From assembly GCF_004403305.1 (NCBI RefSeq), contig NZ_SOHE01000065.1, positions 421 to 50,914 on the forward strand: a DNA stretch of 50,494 nt, read 5' to 3'. Source of the stretch: Cryobacterium frigoriphilum (lineage in GTDB: Bacteria; Actinomycetota; Actinomycetes; Actinomycetales; Microbacteriaceae). The notes under the pieces are model-generated. The model was not told the DNA's origin. It ran no database searches and saw only the letters and a program-made list of their open reading frames with translations. This document shows positions 24,572 to 31,897 of the stretch, piece after piece. Each line of letters opens with the position of its first letter. The first letter of the stretch is position 1. Both the position numbers and the translations under genes were made by a program.

Positions 24572-25690
24572 TTACTGAAGAAGCTGCATCACGCCCGAGT
24601 TGGACTGGTTCGCCTGCGCGAGCATGGCGGTACCGGCCTGGGACAGGATGTTTGCGCGGGTGTACTTGACCATTTCCTCGGCCATGTCGGTGTCGCGAAT
24701 ACGCGAACCGGCAGCGGTGAGGTTCTCCTTCGAGACGGACAGGTTCTTGATGACGCTCTCGAACCGGTTCTGGTCGGCACCGAGCGAGGCGCGCGAGCTT
24801 GAGACGGTCTGGATCTGAGTAGTGATCGTCGAGATTGCCGTAGCAGCACCGGCTGCAGTGCTGAAGTCCAGGCCTGCTGAAGTCCCGACTACGGCGCCGG
24901 CAGCGATACCCGTGCCGGGCGCAGTCAGGTCGACGGTCGCACCCGTCTTCGACTTGACAACCAATGCACCAGCATCCACTGTTGCCGTCAAGTTGCCCGA
25001 GAACTGGCTGTCGGAATTCAATGCGGCAGCGAGCTGATCGACTGTATTGACGTCGCCCGCCGTGAAGGACGCGGTTGTAATCGTGGTCACTGTTGAGTCG
25101 GGGTTTACGACGTCAAAGGCCAAGGTTCCAGCAACGAGCGCGGCGTCTGCGACTGCGAACTTTCCACCAGCGGGTGACGTCTTCAAGATGTCGGCGATGG
25201 CACCAACGTCTGCAAGGTCGACACTGATCTGGTCGAGGGAGTTGGCACCGATCTGGAAGCTCAAAGCGCCGCCATTCAGCAGGTCCTTGCCGTTGAAGTT
25301 CATCGACTCGGCGAGCCGGGTGAGTTCCTCCGTGAGCGCGGTTGCTTCGGTCGTGATTGCTGCACGAGATTCAACGCTGTTCGAGTCGTTACCGGCCTGA
25401 ACGGCGAGGTCACGCATACGCTGCAAGATCGAGGTGACCTCGTTGAGCGAACCTTCAGCGGTCTGGATGACCGAGACGGCGTCCTGTGCGTTGCGGCTGG
25501 CGACCGTGAGGCCACCGACCTGGGACTTCAGGCCCTCCGAGATTGCGAGGCCGGCCGCGTCATCCGCTGCGCGGTTGATGCGAAGACCACTGGAGAGCTT
25601 TTCGAGGGACTTGCTGAGTTCGTTCTGTGTAGTGGAAAGGTTGCGGTAAGCGTTGTTCGCCGCGACGTTGGTGTTGACCTGCATGCCCAT
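24572..25690 (-). CDS. fliC: Flagellin FliC
   Basis: Filament subunit. 372 residues: N-terminal D0/D1 (MGMQVNTNVAANNAYRNLST, SGLRINRAADDAAGLAISE), a short variable centre, and C-terminal D1/D0 (SRIRDTDMAEEMVKYTRANI, then AQANQSNSGVMQLLQ). The ATG at 25690 is chosen because GGAGG lies 7 nt upstream. It has its own sigma-28-type promoter (25751-25778) and a structured ~54-nt leader with two GGA sites. FliS, FliW and CsrA partners are all in the window. Confidence 0.98.
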   Translation of the reverse strand: MGMQVNTNVAANNAYRNLSTTQNELSKSLEKLSSGLRINRAADDAAGLAISEGLKSQVGGLTVASRNAQDAVSVIQTAEGSLNEVTSILQRMRDLAVQAGNDSNSVESRAAITTEATALTEELTRLAESMNFNGKDLLNGGALSFQIGANSLDQISVDLADVGAIADILKTSPAGGKFAVADAALVAGTLAFDVVNPDSTVTTITTASFTAGDVNTVDQLAAALNSDSQFSGNLTATVDAGALVVKSKTGATVDLTAPGTGIAAGAVVGTSAGLDFSTAAGAATAISTITTQIQTVSSSRASLGADQNRFESVIKNLSVSKENLTAAGSRIRDTDMAEEMVKYTRANILSQAGTAMLAQANQSNSGVMQLLQ

Positions 25691-25744
25691 GATGAATCCT
25701 CCGTGATTGGGTCGTAGTGCGCCGGCCCATCCATGGGCCAGCAC
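25691..25744 (-). promoter_or_regulatory. Flagellin 5' leader: NGGA-loop hairpin plus GGA in Shine-Dalgarno (candidate CsrA sites)
   Basis: In the mRNA a GGCCCA/UGGGCC stem closes a UGGA tetraloop (25724-25739), right at the predicted 5' end. The Shine-Dalgarno GGAGGA at 25697-25702 follows 30 nt after the loop GGA. A GGA in a hairpin loop plus a second GGA at the ribosome site is the layout of the Bacillus subtilis hag leader bound by CsrA. The same arrangement precedes the mini-flagellin gene. Confidence 0.7.
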
Positions 25745-25750
25745 AAAGAG

Positions 25751-25778
25751 CTATCGGCTGGGGGCGGGGCGGGGTTAG
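25751..25778 (-). promoter_or_regulatory. Flagellar sigma promoter of fliC
   Basis: Minus strand CTAAC-N15-GCCGATAG: -35 at 25774-25778, -10 at 25751-25758. Expected transcription start near 25744, immediately before the leader hairpin. Confidence 0.85.
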
Positions 25779-25845
25779 GCGGGGAGAGGAGGTTTTTTCG
25801 ATTCGGGTGAACGGGGGTGGCTCGGTTTGGAGGTCGGCTCGCCAT

Positions 25846-25892
25846 GGTTTCGACACGGGCGCGCCAAAAGCGCGCGCGCCCTGCTCAACCAG
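25846..25892. repeat. Palindromic dispersed-type repeat between fliC and the mini-flagellin gene
   Basis: Minus strand begins GGTTGAGCAGG and ends GTGTCGAAACC around a GC stem (GGGCGCG at 25857-25863 with CGCGCCC at 25875-25881). Such GGTTGAGC...TCGAAACC palindromes are, to my knowledge, frequent intergenic repeats in Microbacteriaceae. Here it lies 50 bp after the mini-flagellin stop and may terminate that transcript. Confidence 0.55.
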
Positions 25893-25941
25893 CGGGATGG
25901 GGGCTGGCGAGAGGGCGCGCGTTTGGGCGGCGGCGAGGAGG

Positions 25942-26274
25942 CTACTGGGGCTTGGGGTCGAGAATCTGGAGCACGTCGGCGCTCGACTGGCGGGCCTGAG
26001 CCGAGACGGCCACCGCGGGCTCGGCCAGGATCTTCTCCTGGGTAACCTCAGCCACCTGAGCGGCCATCTCACCGCTCGTGATGCGCGAGGCGGCGGCCAG
26101 ACGATTCTCGGTAGCGACCGCTTCGGTCTTCTTGGCGATCGCGACCGTGTCGACCGGCGTGCTGCGCACGCCGCCGGAGAGTGGAACGGTTGGCTGTTCG
26201 ACTCCCCCGCGGGCGCCCTCCGCCCTCGCCGGTGTGGATGGTGTTGAAATATTGTTGTTCAGCTGCATACCCAT
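25942..26274 (-). CDS. Mini-flagellin-like protein: flagellin N-tip plus C-terminal D0 helix only
   Basis: 110 residues, no family recognised as such. The first residues MGMQLNNNIST mirror flagellin MGMQVNTNVAA. Residues ~60-109 (ENRLAAASRITSGEMAAQVA ... QSSADVLQIL) align without gaps to the flagellin C-terminal D0 segment (ENLTAAGSRIRDTDMAEEMV ... QSNSGVMQLL), about 21 of 50 identical by eye. The N-terminal D0/D1 helices and C-terminal D1 are absent, replaced by a Pro/Ser/Gly linker. The ATG at 26272-26274 has GGAAGA upstream and a leader hairpin like that of fliC. FliS and FliW bind the flagellin C-terminal region, so it might be a decoy, regulator or minor filament part. Lies between sigma gene and fliC; the frame is intact, so it is not an obvious pseudogene. 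Confidence 0.75.
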   Translation of the reverse strand: MGMQLNNNISTPSTPARAEGARGGVEQPTVPLSGGVRSTPVDTVAIAKKTEAVATENRLAAASRITSGEMAAQVAEVTQEKILAEPAVAVSAQARQSSADVLQILDPKPQ

Positions 26275-26324
26275 GATGTGTTCTTCCGTGTTGGGTGTAA
26301 CTACATCGGCCCATCCGTGGGCCG
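26275..26324 (-). promoter_or_regulatory. Leader of the mini-flagellin gene with CGGA tetraloop hairpin
   Basis: In the mRNA, CGGCCCA/UGGGCCG closes a CGGA loop (26307-26324, perfect 7-bp stem). ACCCAACACGGAAGA follows, with the Shine-Dalgarno GGA 29 nt after the loop GGA. The fliC leader has the same stem core, an NGGA loop, the ACCCAA-CACGGA spacer words and 30-nt spacing. No GCCGATAG promoter is seen, so it may be co-transcribed with the sigma gene. Confidence 0.65.
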
Positions 26325-26361
26325 AAATTTGTGGGTGGTCGAGGCCATCGACCAAGCGAAT

Positions 26362-27183
26362 CTAGGAGGCGGCCAGTTCGGGCACCTGCAGGCGCTCGTG
26401 CACGGCGCGGGTCATGCCGACCGCGGCAACGTCGGCGAGGCGGGCCAGGTAGGCGCTGCGGCGGGCCGGCGCGATGCGCGACTCGGGCTCGTAGACGGCC
26501 TCGGCGTCGTCGGCGTAGTGCGTGCCGAGGCCGTCGCGCAGCAGGCGGATCGCCTCGGCGCGCAGCTGCGAGACCGCGGAGTGCGTGGTGCCGAGCTCGG
26601 CCGCGATCTCTTTCACCGTGCGGTCATCGAAATAGACCTGCTCCACGATGACTCGCATGTTCTCGGGCAGGGCGGCGATGGCGGCCCGCAGATACACCAG
26701 ACGCTCCGACGAGAGCAGCGAGTCTTCGGGCAGCACGGTCTCGGCAACGAGAAACTCGGCCGTGGTGTCGTCGAGCGTCGACAGGGTGCGGGCGGCATCG
26801 GCCAGGCCGGCGGATGCCGTCTCGCGGTCCACTCCGAGCGCTGCGGCGATCTCGGCCACGTTGGGCATACGCCCGAGAGCGGCGGAGAGAGTCTCCTGCA
26901 CGGCGAGGGTCTCTTTGATGCGTTTGCGGGCGGAGCGGGTGGCCCAGTCGCTCGAGCGCATGTCGTCGGCGAAGGCTCCGATGATGCGGCGGCGAGCGAA
27001 AGCTCCGAACGGTACCCCGAGATCGGGATTGAAGGCATCCGCTGACGTGATCAGGGCCACCGCGCCGGCGGAGGCGAGGTCATCGCGGGACAGGTGCCGG
27101 GCCTTGGCCCAGACCTCGGAGACGAGGTAACCGACCAAGGGTAGGTTTTCGACGACGAGCGCATTGCGTTCGGTGCGATTCAC
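26362..27183 (-). CDS. fliA: FliA/WhiG-type flagellar RNA polymerase sigma factor
   Basis: Directs RNA polymerase to flagellar promoters. 273 residues from the GTG at 27183 (GGGGGA 7 nt upstream): region 2 (DDLASAGAVALITSADAFNP, then DLGVPFGAFARRRIIGAFAD and SSDWATRSARKR), region 3, and region 4 helix-turn-helix (ALPENMRVIVEQVYFDDRTV, then KEIAAELGTTHSAVSQL). It sits at the head of the minus-strand flagellar cluster. Five GCCGA(T/C)AG promoters in the window are its likely targets. No FlgM anti-sigma gene is visible. Confidence 0.93.
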   Translation of the reverse strand: MNRTERNALVVENLPLVGYLVSEVWAKARHLSRDDLASAGAVALITSADAFNPDLGVPFGAFARRRIIGAFADDMRSSDWATRSARKRIKETLAVQETLSAALGRMPNVAEIAAALGVDRETASAGLADAARTLSTLDDTTAEFLVAETVLPEDSLLSSERLVYLRAAIAALPENMRVIVEQVYFDDRTVKEIAAELGTTHSAVSQLRAEAIRLLRDGLGTHYADDAEAVYEPESRIAPARRSAYLARLADVAAVGMTRAVHERLQVPELAAS

Positions 27184-27507
27184 GAGCAGTCCCCCAGTGC
27201 GACTCAACGGTGCAAACTTGCATTCACAGAAACGGATGTTCGCGGGTGTGCGTACCCCCGCGCGAAGCCTCTAATTGCCTTCGCTTTAAAGCTACCTATC
27301 GTGGCAGCACAACGAGTTCACACCATGCCCCCCATTCAGGGCTAAAGTTGTCCTATCTTTGGGGGACAGACACACGGTCTAGGCGCGGAACAATTCTCAC
27401 TGAGCGTCTTACCGGCCGCTGACCAGTGCCGATAGTCCCTACGAACGAGCTGGAAGACCCCCACATTCGCGGGGTGAACCGCGTGAACCGGAAGGGTGGT
27501 CGAGGGC
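27184..27507. other. Divergent intergenic region between sigma gene and flgN
   Basis: 324 bp without a gene. It holds the flgN promoter (27408-27435), a 10-bp AT-rich palindrome GCTTTAAAGC (27283-27292), a TGTCC-N10-GGACA inverted repeat (27349-27368) and a TAAAGTT word at 27343. I see no confident promoter for the sigma gene itself. The palindromes are candidate sites for an unseen master regulator. Confidence 0.5.
27408..27435 (+). promoter_or_regulatory. Flagellar sigma promoter of flgN-flgK-flgL-fliW
   Basis: Plus strand CTTAC-N15-GCCGATAG: -35 at 27408-27412, -10 at 27428-27435, about 73 bp before the flgN ATG. Both boxes are identical to those of the fliM promoter. Confidence 0.82.
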
Positions 27508-27996
27508 ATGGGCGCCAACGAACTATCTGCACTGCTCTGGCGTGAACGCGAGCTGCTCGAACTTCTGATTTTCAAGCTCGAAGAAGAACACCTGCTGCTG
27601 CAGGGCGGCAAGGGCCGCTGGCTGCAGCACGCCACCCGCGAGGTCGAGCAGGTGCTCAACCTCGTGCGCGAGGCCGGGCTCGGCCGTGCCGTCGAGGTAG
27701 CGAGCCTGGCCACCGAGTGGGGCACCAACGAAGAAGCCACCCTGCGGGAACTGGCCAGCCACGCCCCCGCCGGCCCGTGGGGCGAGATCTTCGCCGCCCA
27801 CCTCAAGGCGATGGGCGACCTGACCGTGCAGATCAAGGAGCTGCGCGACACGAACGAGAAGTTCATCCGCAGCGCCGCCCGCTCGGCACAGGAGACCCTC
27901 GCCGGCCTCAACCCCGCTGCGGCCACCTACGACGCCCGCGGCAACGACGGCGCCCCCCTCAGCGCGGCCGCGCGCCTGTTCGACCAAAACCTGTGA
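27508..27996 (+). CDS. flgN: FlgN-like chaperone for hook-filament junction proteins
   Basis: Cytosolic export chaperone expected to escort FlgK and FlgL, which follow directly. 162 residues, helical, Glu/Leu/Ala-rich (ELSALLWRERELLELLIFKL, then EEEHLLLQGGKGRWL), ending SAAARLFDQNL, which fits the FlgN C-terminal pattern. The ATG at 27508 is preferred over the GTG at 27496. Confidence 0.88.
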   Translation: MGANELSALLWRERELLELLIFKLEEEHLLLQGGKGRWLQHATREVEQVLNLVREAGLGRAVEVASLATEWGTNEEATLRELASHAPAGPWGEIFAAHLKAMGDLTVQIKELRDTNEKFIRSAARSAQETLAGLNPAAATYDARGNDGAPLSAAARLFDQNL

Positions 27997-28006
27997 GGAG
28001 CCGCTC

Positions 28007-29434
28007 ATGAGCACCTTCGGCGGCCTCAATACCGCGTACACCGGCCTCGTCGCCGCCCGCCAGGGCCTCAACACGGTCGGGCAGAACATCGCGAATGCCA
28101 ACACGGATGGCTACACCCGCCAACGCGTGACCACCTCGTCGATCGCGGCCACCGCCCAGACCGGCCTCGTCGCTAACGCCGGAAACCTCGGCCAGGGCGT
28201 CTCGGTGGATGGTGTCGCCCGCCTCGGCAGCGCCCAGCTCGACGCCGGCGTGCGCACCTCGGCCGGAGCCGCCGGCTACTCGGCGGTGCGGGCCAACGCC
28301 CTCGCCGCCCTCGAAAATTCGCTCGGCGAACCCGGCGACAGCGGCCTGAGCGCCAAGCTGGATGAGTTCTGGGCGGGCTGGCAGACCCTGTCCAACGGCG
28401 CCGACGAACCGACCAACGCCTCACTGTTGCTCGAAACCGCCGGCCAGCTCGCCACGCAGATCTCCGCCGGCTTCGCCGCGGTCGGGGCCGAGTGGGCATC
28501 CGTACGCAGCGGCCTGTCGTCGATGGCCGACGAGCTGAACGGTGCAGCCAGCCAGGTCGCGACCCTCAACACGCAGATTCGGTCGGCGCTGGCCTCGGGC
28601 GGCTCGGCCAACGAACTGATCGACCAGCGCAGCCAGCTGACCACCACGATTGCCGCCCTGACCGGCGCGACCGTGCGCGATCAGACCGACGGCACCGTGA
28701 CCGTGGTCGTGGGCGGCAACGCCCTCGTGAGCGGCGACTTCGCCAACACGCTCAGCGTCTCGGGCGCGTCGACGCTCTCCGGGCTGAACTCCTCAACGGC
28801 CGTCACCCTGACCTGGGCCTCCGGCACGACCGTGTCGATGGAGGGCGGCGAGATGGCCGGCTCGCTGTCGCTGCTCGGCGCCGCCAACGACTCGGGCACC
28901 GGCGGAGTGATCGCTGAGGCGGCCGCCTCCTACGACTCCTTCGCCGAGTCTCTCGCCGTCAAGGTCAACGACATCTACACCACCGGGGGCACCGGCGACT
29001 TCTTCTCCTATACGACGGGCAGTGCAGCCTCGACGCTCAGTGTGGTGCCGGTGACGGCCGACCAAGTCGCTGCCGGATCGTCCGAGACCGGAACCTACGA
29101 CGGGTCGATCGCCGACGCGATCGCGCAGCTCGGCGCCGGCGCGGCGGTCGACGGTTCCGGCAACGCGATCGACTCTCCCAGCACCGACTGGGCGGCGTTT
29201 GTCACCCGGCTCGGTGTTGCGACGCAGAGCGCGCTGCAGGGCGCGACGATCGATGACGCAGCGGCGACATCCGCTATCGGACGGCAGCTCGCGAATTCGT
29301 CGGTCGATATGGACGAAGAGAACGTCAACCTGCTCATGTTCCAGACCGCCTATCAGGGCGCGGCACGCATGCTCACCGCGGTCGATGAGATGCTCGACAC
29401 CCTCATCAACCGCACCGGATTGGTCGGGAGGTAA
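28007..29434 (+). CDS. flgK: Hook-filament junction protein FlgK
   Basis: First junction protein. 475 residues with N-terminal rod/hook motif (GGLNTAYTGLVAARQGLNTV, then GQNIANANTDGYTRQRV) and C-terminal motif (SVDMDEENVNLLMFQTAYQG, AARMLTAVDEMLDTLINRTG). The ATG has GTGAGGAG upstream and lies 10 bp after flgN. Confidence 0.97.
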   Translation: MSTFGGLNTAYTGLVAARQGLNTVGQNIANANTDGYTRQRVTTSSIAATAQTGLVANAGNLGQGVSVDGVARLGSAQLDAGVRTSAGAAGYSAVRANALAALENSLGEPGDSGLSAKLDEFWAGWQTLSNGADEPTNASLLLETAGQLATQISAGFAAVGAEWASVRSGLSSMADELNGAASQVATLNTQIRSALASGGSANELIDQRSQLTTTIAALTGATVRDQTDGTVTVVVGGNALVSGDFANTLSVSGASTLSGLNSSTAVTLTWASGTTVSMEGGEMAGSLSLLGAANDSGTGGVIAEAAASYDSFAESLAVKVNDIYTTGGTGDFFSYTTGSAASTLSVVPVTADQVAAGSSETGTYDGSIADAIAQLGAGAAVDGSGNAIDSPSTDWAAFVTRLGVATQSALQGATIDDAAATSAIGRQLANSSVDMDEENVNLLMFQTAYQGAARMLTAVDEMLDTLINRTGLVGR

Positions 29435-29437
29435 CCC

Positions 29438-30343
29438 ATGATCACGCGAGTGACAAGTCAGACCCAGATGCGCGATGCGCAGCGCAACCTGCAGACCAAC
29501 ATGGCGAATCTCGCCAAGCTGCAGGAGCAGGCGAGCTCACTGAAGGCCATCAGCCGGGCCAGCGACAACCCCACCGCCGCCGCCAGTGCCATGGCCGTGC
29601 GCACCGAGCAGAGCGCGGTGGCGCAGTACGGGCGCAACGCCGACAACGGCAACAACTGGCTGACCACCATTGACGGCGCGCTTGACACGGCCTCGTCGCT
29701 GATGAACAGGGTGCGCGACCTCACCGTGCAGGGCGCCAACGACGGCTCCCTGTCGACCGCGGCGAAGGAAGCCATCGCGGTCGAGCTCGAAGGGCTGAAA
29801 GAAGAGCTGCTCTCGGTCGCGAACACGAAGTATCTGGGGCGCACGGTCTTTGCCGGCAATTCGGATGCCGGGGCGGCCTTCACGTTCGAAGACGGCGCCT
29901 ACGCGTTTCAGGGCACCGAGAACAGCGCCGTGACGCGGCGCATCGGTGCCGATAACACGGTGCGGGTCGATGCCGACGGCGCCGCGGTGTTCGGCTCCGA
30001 CGCCGCCAACGGTACCGGGTCGGTGTTCGCACTGATCGACACGATCGCCGGCGAGCTGCGCAGCGGCACCAATGTGGGCTCGAATCTGACGGCACTCGAT
30101 CTGCGCATGACCGCGATGACGGAGCAGCGCTCGGTCGGCGGAGCACGGCAGGCAAACTTAGAACGAGCCCAGGAGGGTCTGATGACGAAGGCCGGAGCCC
30201 TCGAATCCACGCGTGCGGGGCTCGAAGACCTTGATCTGGGCCAGGCCATCCTCGACCTGACGCTGCAGGAGACCACCTACCAGGCCGCCCTCGCCGTGAC
30301 CGCGCGGGTGCTGCAGCCGACCCTGATGGACTTCTTGCGATGA
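29438..30343 (+). CDS. flgL: Hook-filament junction protein FlgL
   Basis: Second junction protein, flagellin-like. 301 residues: ITRVTSQTQMRDAQRNLQTN and RASDNPTAAASAMAVRTEQ at the N-terminus, and LETTYQAALAVTARVLQPT-type ending (LTLQETTYQAALAVTARVLQ). It starts 3 bp after the flgK stop and overlaps fliW by 4 bp. Confidence 0.96.
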   Translation: MITRVTSQTQMRDAQRNLQTNMANLAKLQEQASSLKAISRASDNPTAAASAMAVRTEQSAVAQYGRNADNGNNWLTTIDGALDTASSLMNRVRDLTVQGANDGSLSTAAKEAIAVELEGLKEELLSVANTKYLGRTVFAGNSDAGAAFTFEDGAYAFQGTENSAVTRRIGADNTVRVDADGAAVFGSDAANGTGSVFALIDTIAGELRSGTNVGSNLTALDLRMTAMTEQRSVGGARQANLERAQEGLMTKAGALESTRAGLEDLDLGQAILDLTLQETTYQAALAVTARVLQPTLMDFLR

Positions 30344-30816
30344 CCCCCACCCTTTCAGCTTCTGCCACGACCGCCTCGCCCCAGATTGTGAGCCCCATGA
30401 ACGCGACCCTCAGCTTCGTCACGCCCCCGCCCGGCCTCGCGCCGCTGACCGCGTTCGCGCTCACCGAGATCGAGGGCGCGACCGGGCTGTACTCGCTGCA
30501 GGCCATGGACGCCGTCAGCACCCGGCTGTTCGTGCTCGACGCCGCGGTGTTCCTGCCCAACTACACGCCGTACATTTCGGCGGAGCAGTCGGCGTCGCTG
30601 TCACTGACCGCACCGACGGATGCCCTCGTGCTCGTCGTCGTGAATCCCGGTGATGCGGGCGGTTCTGCCGCGACGCCGGGTGGGGCATCCGCTTCGACGA
30701 CCGTGAACCTGATGGCGCCGATCGTCGTGAATGCCGCGACGGGCGACGCCGCTCAGCTCATTCTTGAGGGGCAGGACTGGCCGCTGCAGGCCGAGCTCAC
30801 GCCGCAGGGCGCGTAG
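30340..30816 (+). CDS. fliW: FliW, flagellar assembly factor and CsrA antagonist
   Basis: FliW binds flagellin or, when flagellin is exported, CsrA, releasing flagellin mRNA from repression. 158 residues with the FliW pattern: FVTPPPGLAPLTAFALTEIE, TRLFVLDAAVFLPNYTPYIS, and the C-terminal NLMAPIVVNAATGDAAQLIL. It has a ~20-residue N-terminal extension and a Gly/Ala/Ser insert (PGDAGGSAATPGGASAS) before the last block. The ATG overlaps the flgL stop. csrA lies at the far left of the window in a separate operon. Confidence 0.9.
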   Translation: MTPTLSASATTASPQIVSPMNATLSFVTPPPGLAPLTAFALTEIEGATGLYSLQAMDAVSTRLFVLDAAVFLPNYTPYISAEQSASLSLTAPTDALVLVVVNPGDAGGSAATPGGASASTTVNLMAPIVVNAATGDAAQLILEGQDWPLQAELTPQGA

Positions 30817-30832
30817 CCCGCGCTGTGTTCTC

Positions 30833-30910
30833 GTGTCGATAAGTGACAGCTGAGAGCGAGCTAACCCTCCCACGGGGCCTTGCTCGCTCTCAGCTATCAC
30901 TCATCGACAC
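30833..30910. terminator. Long inverted repeat after fliW
   Basis: Two 29-bp arms (30833-30861 and 30882-30910) pair with only two G-U/A-C type differences around a 20-nt loop, starting 16 bp after the fliW stop. Likely terminator of flgN-K-L-fliW. The length and perfection also fit a palindromic mobile repeat. Confidence 0.65.
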
Positions 30911-30966
30911 GCGCGCTCCCTCGCGGGGGACAGCCGGGCGGCGGCACCGGTGCCACACTGAGCACT

Positions 30967-31839
30967 ATGAGCTATGTACTCGTGACCGGCGCAACCGGAA
31001 CCCTCGGCCGCGCCCTCGTGCCGCTATTGCGCGAGGCCAACCTGCGCGTGCGCATTCTCAGCCGTGAGTGCGCCCCCACGGGCTGCGAACCGGGAACCTG
31101 GGTGCGCGGCAGTCTCAGCACCGGGGAGAACCTCGACGACGCCGTGCGCAACGTCAACACGATCGTGCACCTGGCCACCGCCCCGCGCGGCCACGACGCC
31201 ATTCTCACTCGCGCCCTGGTCGACGCGGCCCGCCGCGGGCCCCGAATGACGGCGCCGCTCCCCCACCTGATCTACCAGTCCATCGTCGGCGTCGACACCA
31301 TTCCTCTCGGCTACTACAGGCAGAAACTCGCCGCCGAGCAGGGTATCGAGGCGTCGGGGCTGCCGTTCACCATTCTGCGAGCCACCCAGTTTCACGACCT
31401 GGTCTATTCGCTGTTCGCGGCCCAGCGACGGATGCCCGTGGCCCTGGCCCCGGACATCCGTCTGCAGCCCATCGACGTGCGTGACGTGGCCGCGCAGCTG
31501 CTCGGGTTGGTGCGCGCGGGGGCGGCCGGACGGGTTGCCGACATCGGCGGTCCGGATATCGAGCTGGCCTCCGACCTGGCCCGCGCGACGCTCTCGAGCT
31601 TTCGCCGGCCTGGCCCGCACGCGGCGGTCGGCTCGCGTCGGCCGATCGTGTCGCTGCGGCTGCCGGGCGCGACGTTTGCGGCGTTCGCCGCGGGGCAGAA
31701 TCTGGTGCCGGGCAACCGCATCGGAACCTTCAGCTACCCGGACTATCTCATGGCCCGCGCCGCGGCCGCCCGCCAGCTCGCCGAGGAGGAGGCCGCAGCA
31801 GCAGCCGATGACAACCCCTCTTCCCGCGAGAGCGGGTGA
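30967..31839 (+). CDS. NmrA-like NAD(P)-binding oxidoreductase
   Basis: Atypical short-chain dehydrogenase of the NmrA/azoreductase type; substrate unknown. 290 residues. The Rossmann motif VTGATGTLGRALVPLL lies at residues 6-21. IVHLATAPRG, YYRQKLAAEQGIEASGLPFT and ILRATQFHDLV follow the family pattern. The last residues (PSSRESG) and stop codon lie inside a 65-bp palindromic repeat (31823-31887), so the natural C-terminus may have been replaced. The ATG at 30967 starts MSYVLVTG. Confidence 0.82.
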   Translation: MSYVLVTGATGTLGRALVPLLREANLRVRILSRECAPTGCEPGTWVRGSLSTGENLDDAVRNVNTIVHLATAPRGHDAILTRALVDAARRGPRMTAPLPHLIYQSIVGVDTIPLGYYRQKLAAEQGIEASGLPFTILRATQFHDLVYSLFAAQRRMPVALAPDIRLQPIDVRDVAAQLLGLVRAGAAGRVADIGGPDIELASDLARATLSSFRRPGPHAAVGSRRPIVSLRLPGATFAAFAAGQNLVPGNRIGTFSYPDYLMARAAAARQLAEEEAAAAADDNPSSRESG

Positions 31840-31887
31840 ATCGTCGGTAAGCACGAGTCAGAGCGACCATTCACCCGCTCTCGCGAG
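31823..31887. repeat. 65-bp palindromic repeat, copy A
   Basis: Imperfect palindrome with ~23-bp arms (CCCGCGAGAGCGGGTGAATC at one end, its near-complement at the other). It lies between two convergent genes, supplying the stop of the NmrA-like gene and ending 11 bp from the sufU stop. A second copy of equal length, 56 of 65 bases identical by eye, lies at 44851-44915 inside a coding sequence. Here it could act as a bidirectional terminator. Confidence 0.8.
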
Positions 31888-31897
31888 ACAGGCGGGG

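Noticed and set aside
26305..26312. GCCGATGT as a possible promoter of the mini-flagellin gene
   Set aside because: It is part of the 3' arm of the leader hairpin, deviates in the last bases, and has no matching -35.
27343..27368. TAAAGTT word followed by GGGGACAG as a sigma-28 promoter
   Set aside because: Spacing and the -10 box do not match the five consistent promoters; only the inverted repeat TGTCC-N10-GGACA is recorded.
29948..29955. GCCGATAA inside flgL
   Set aside because: No CTWAC-like -35 at the right distance and it lies within coding sequence.
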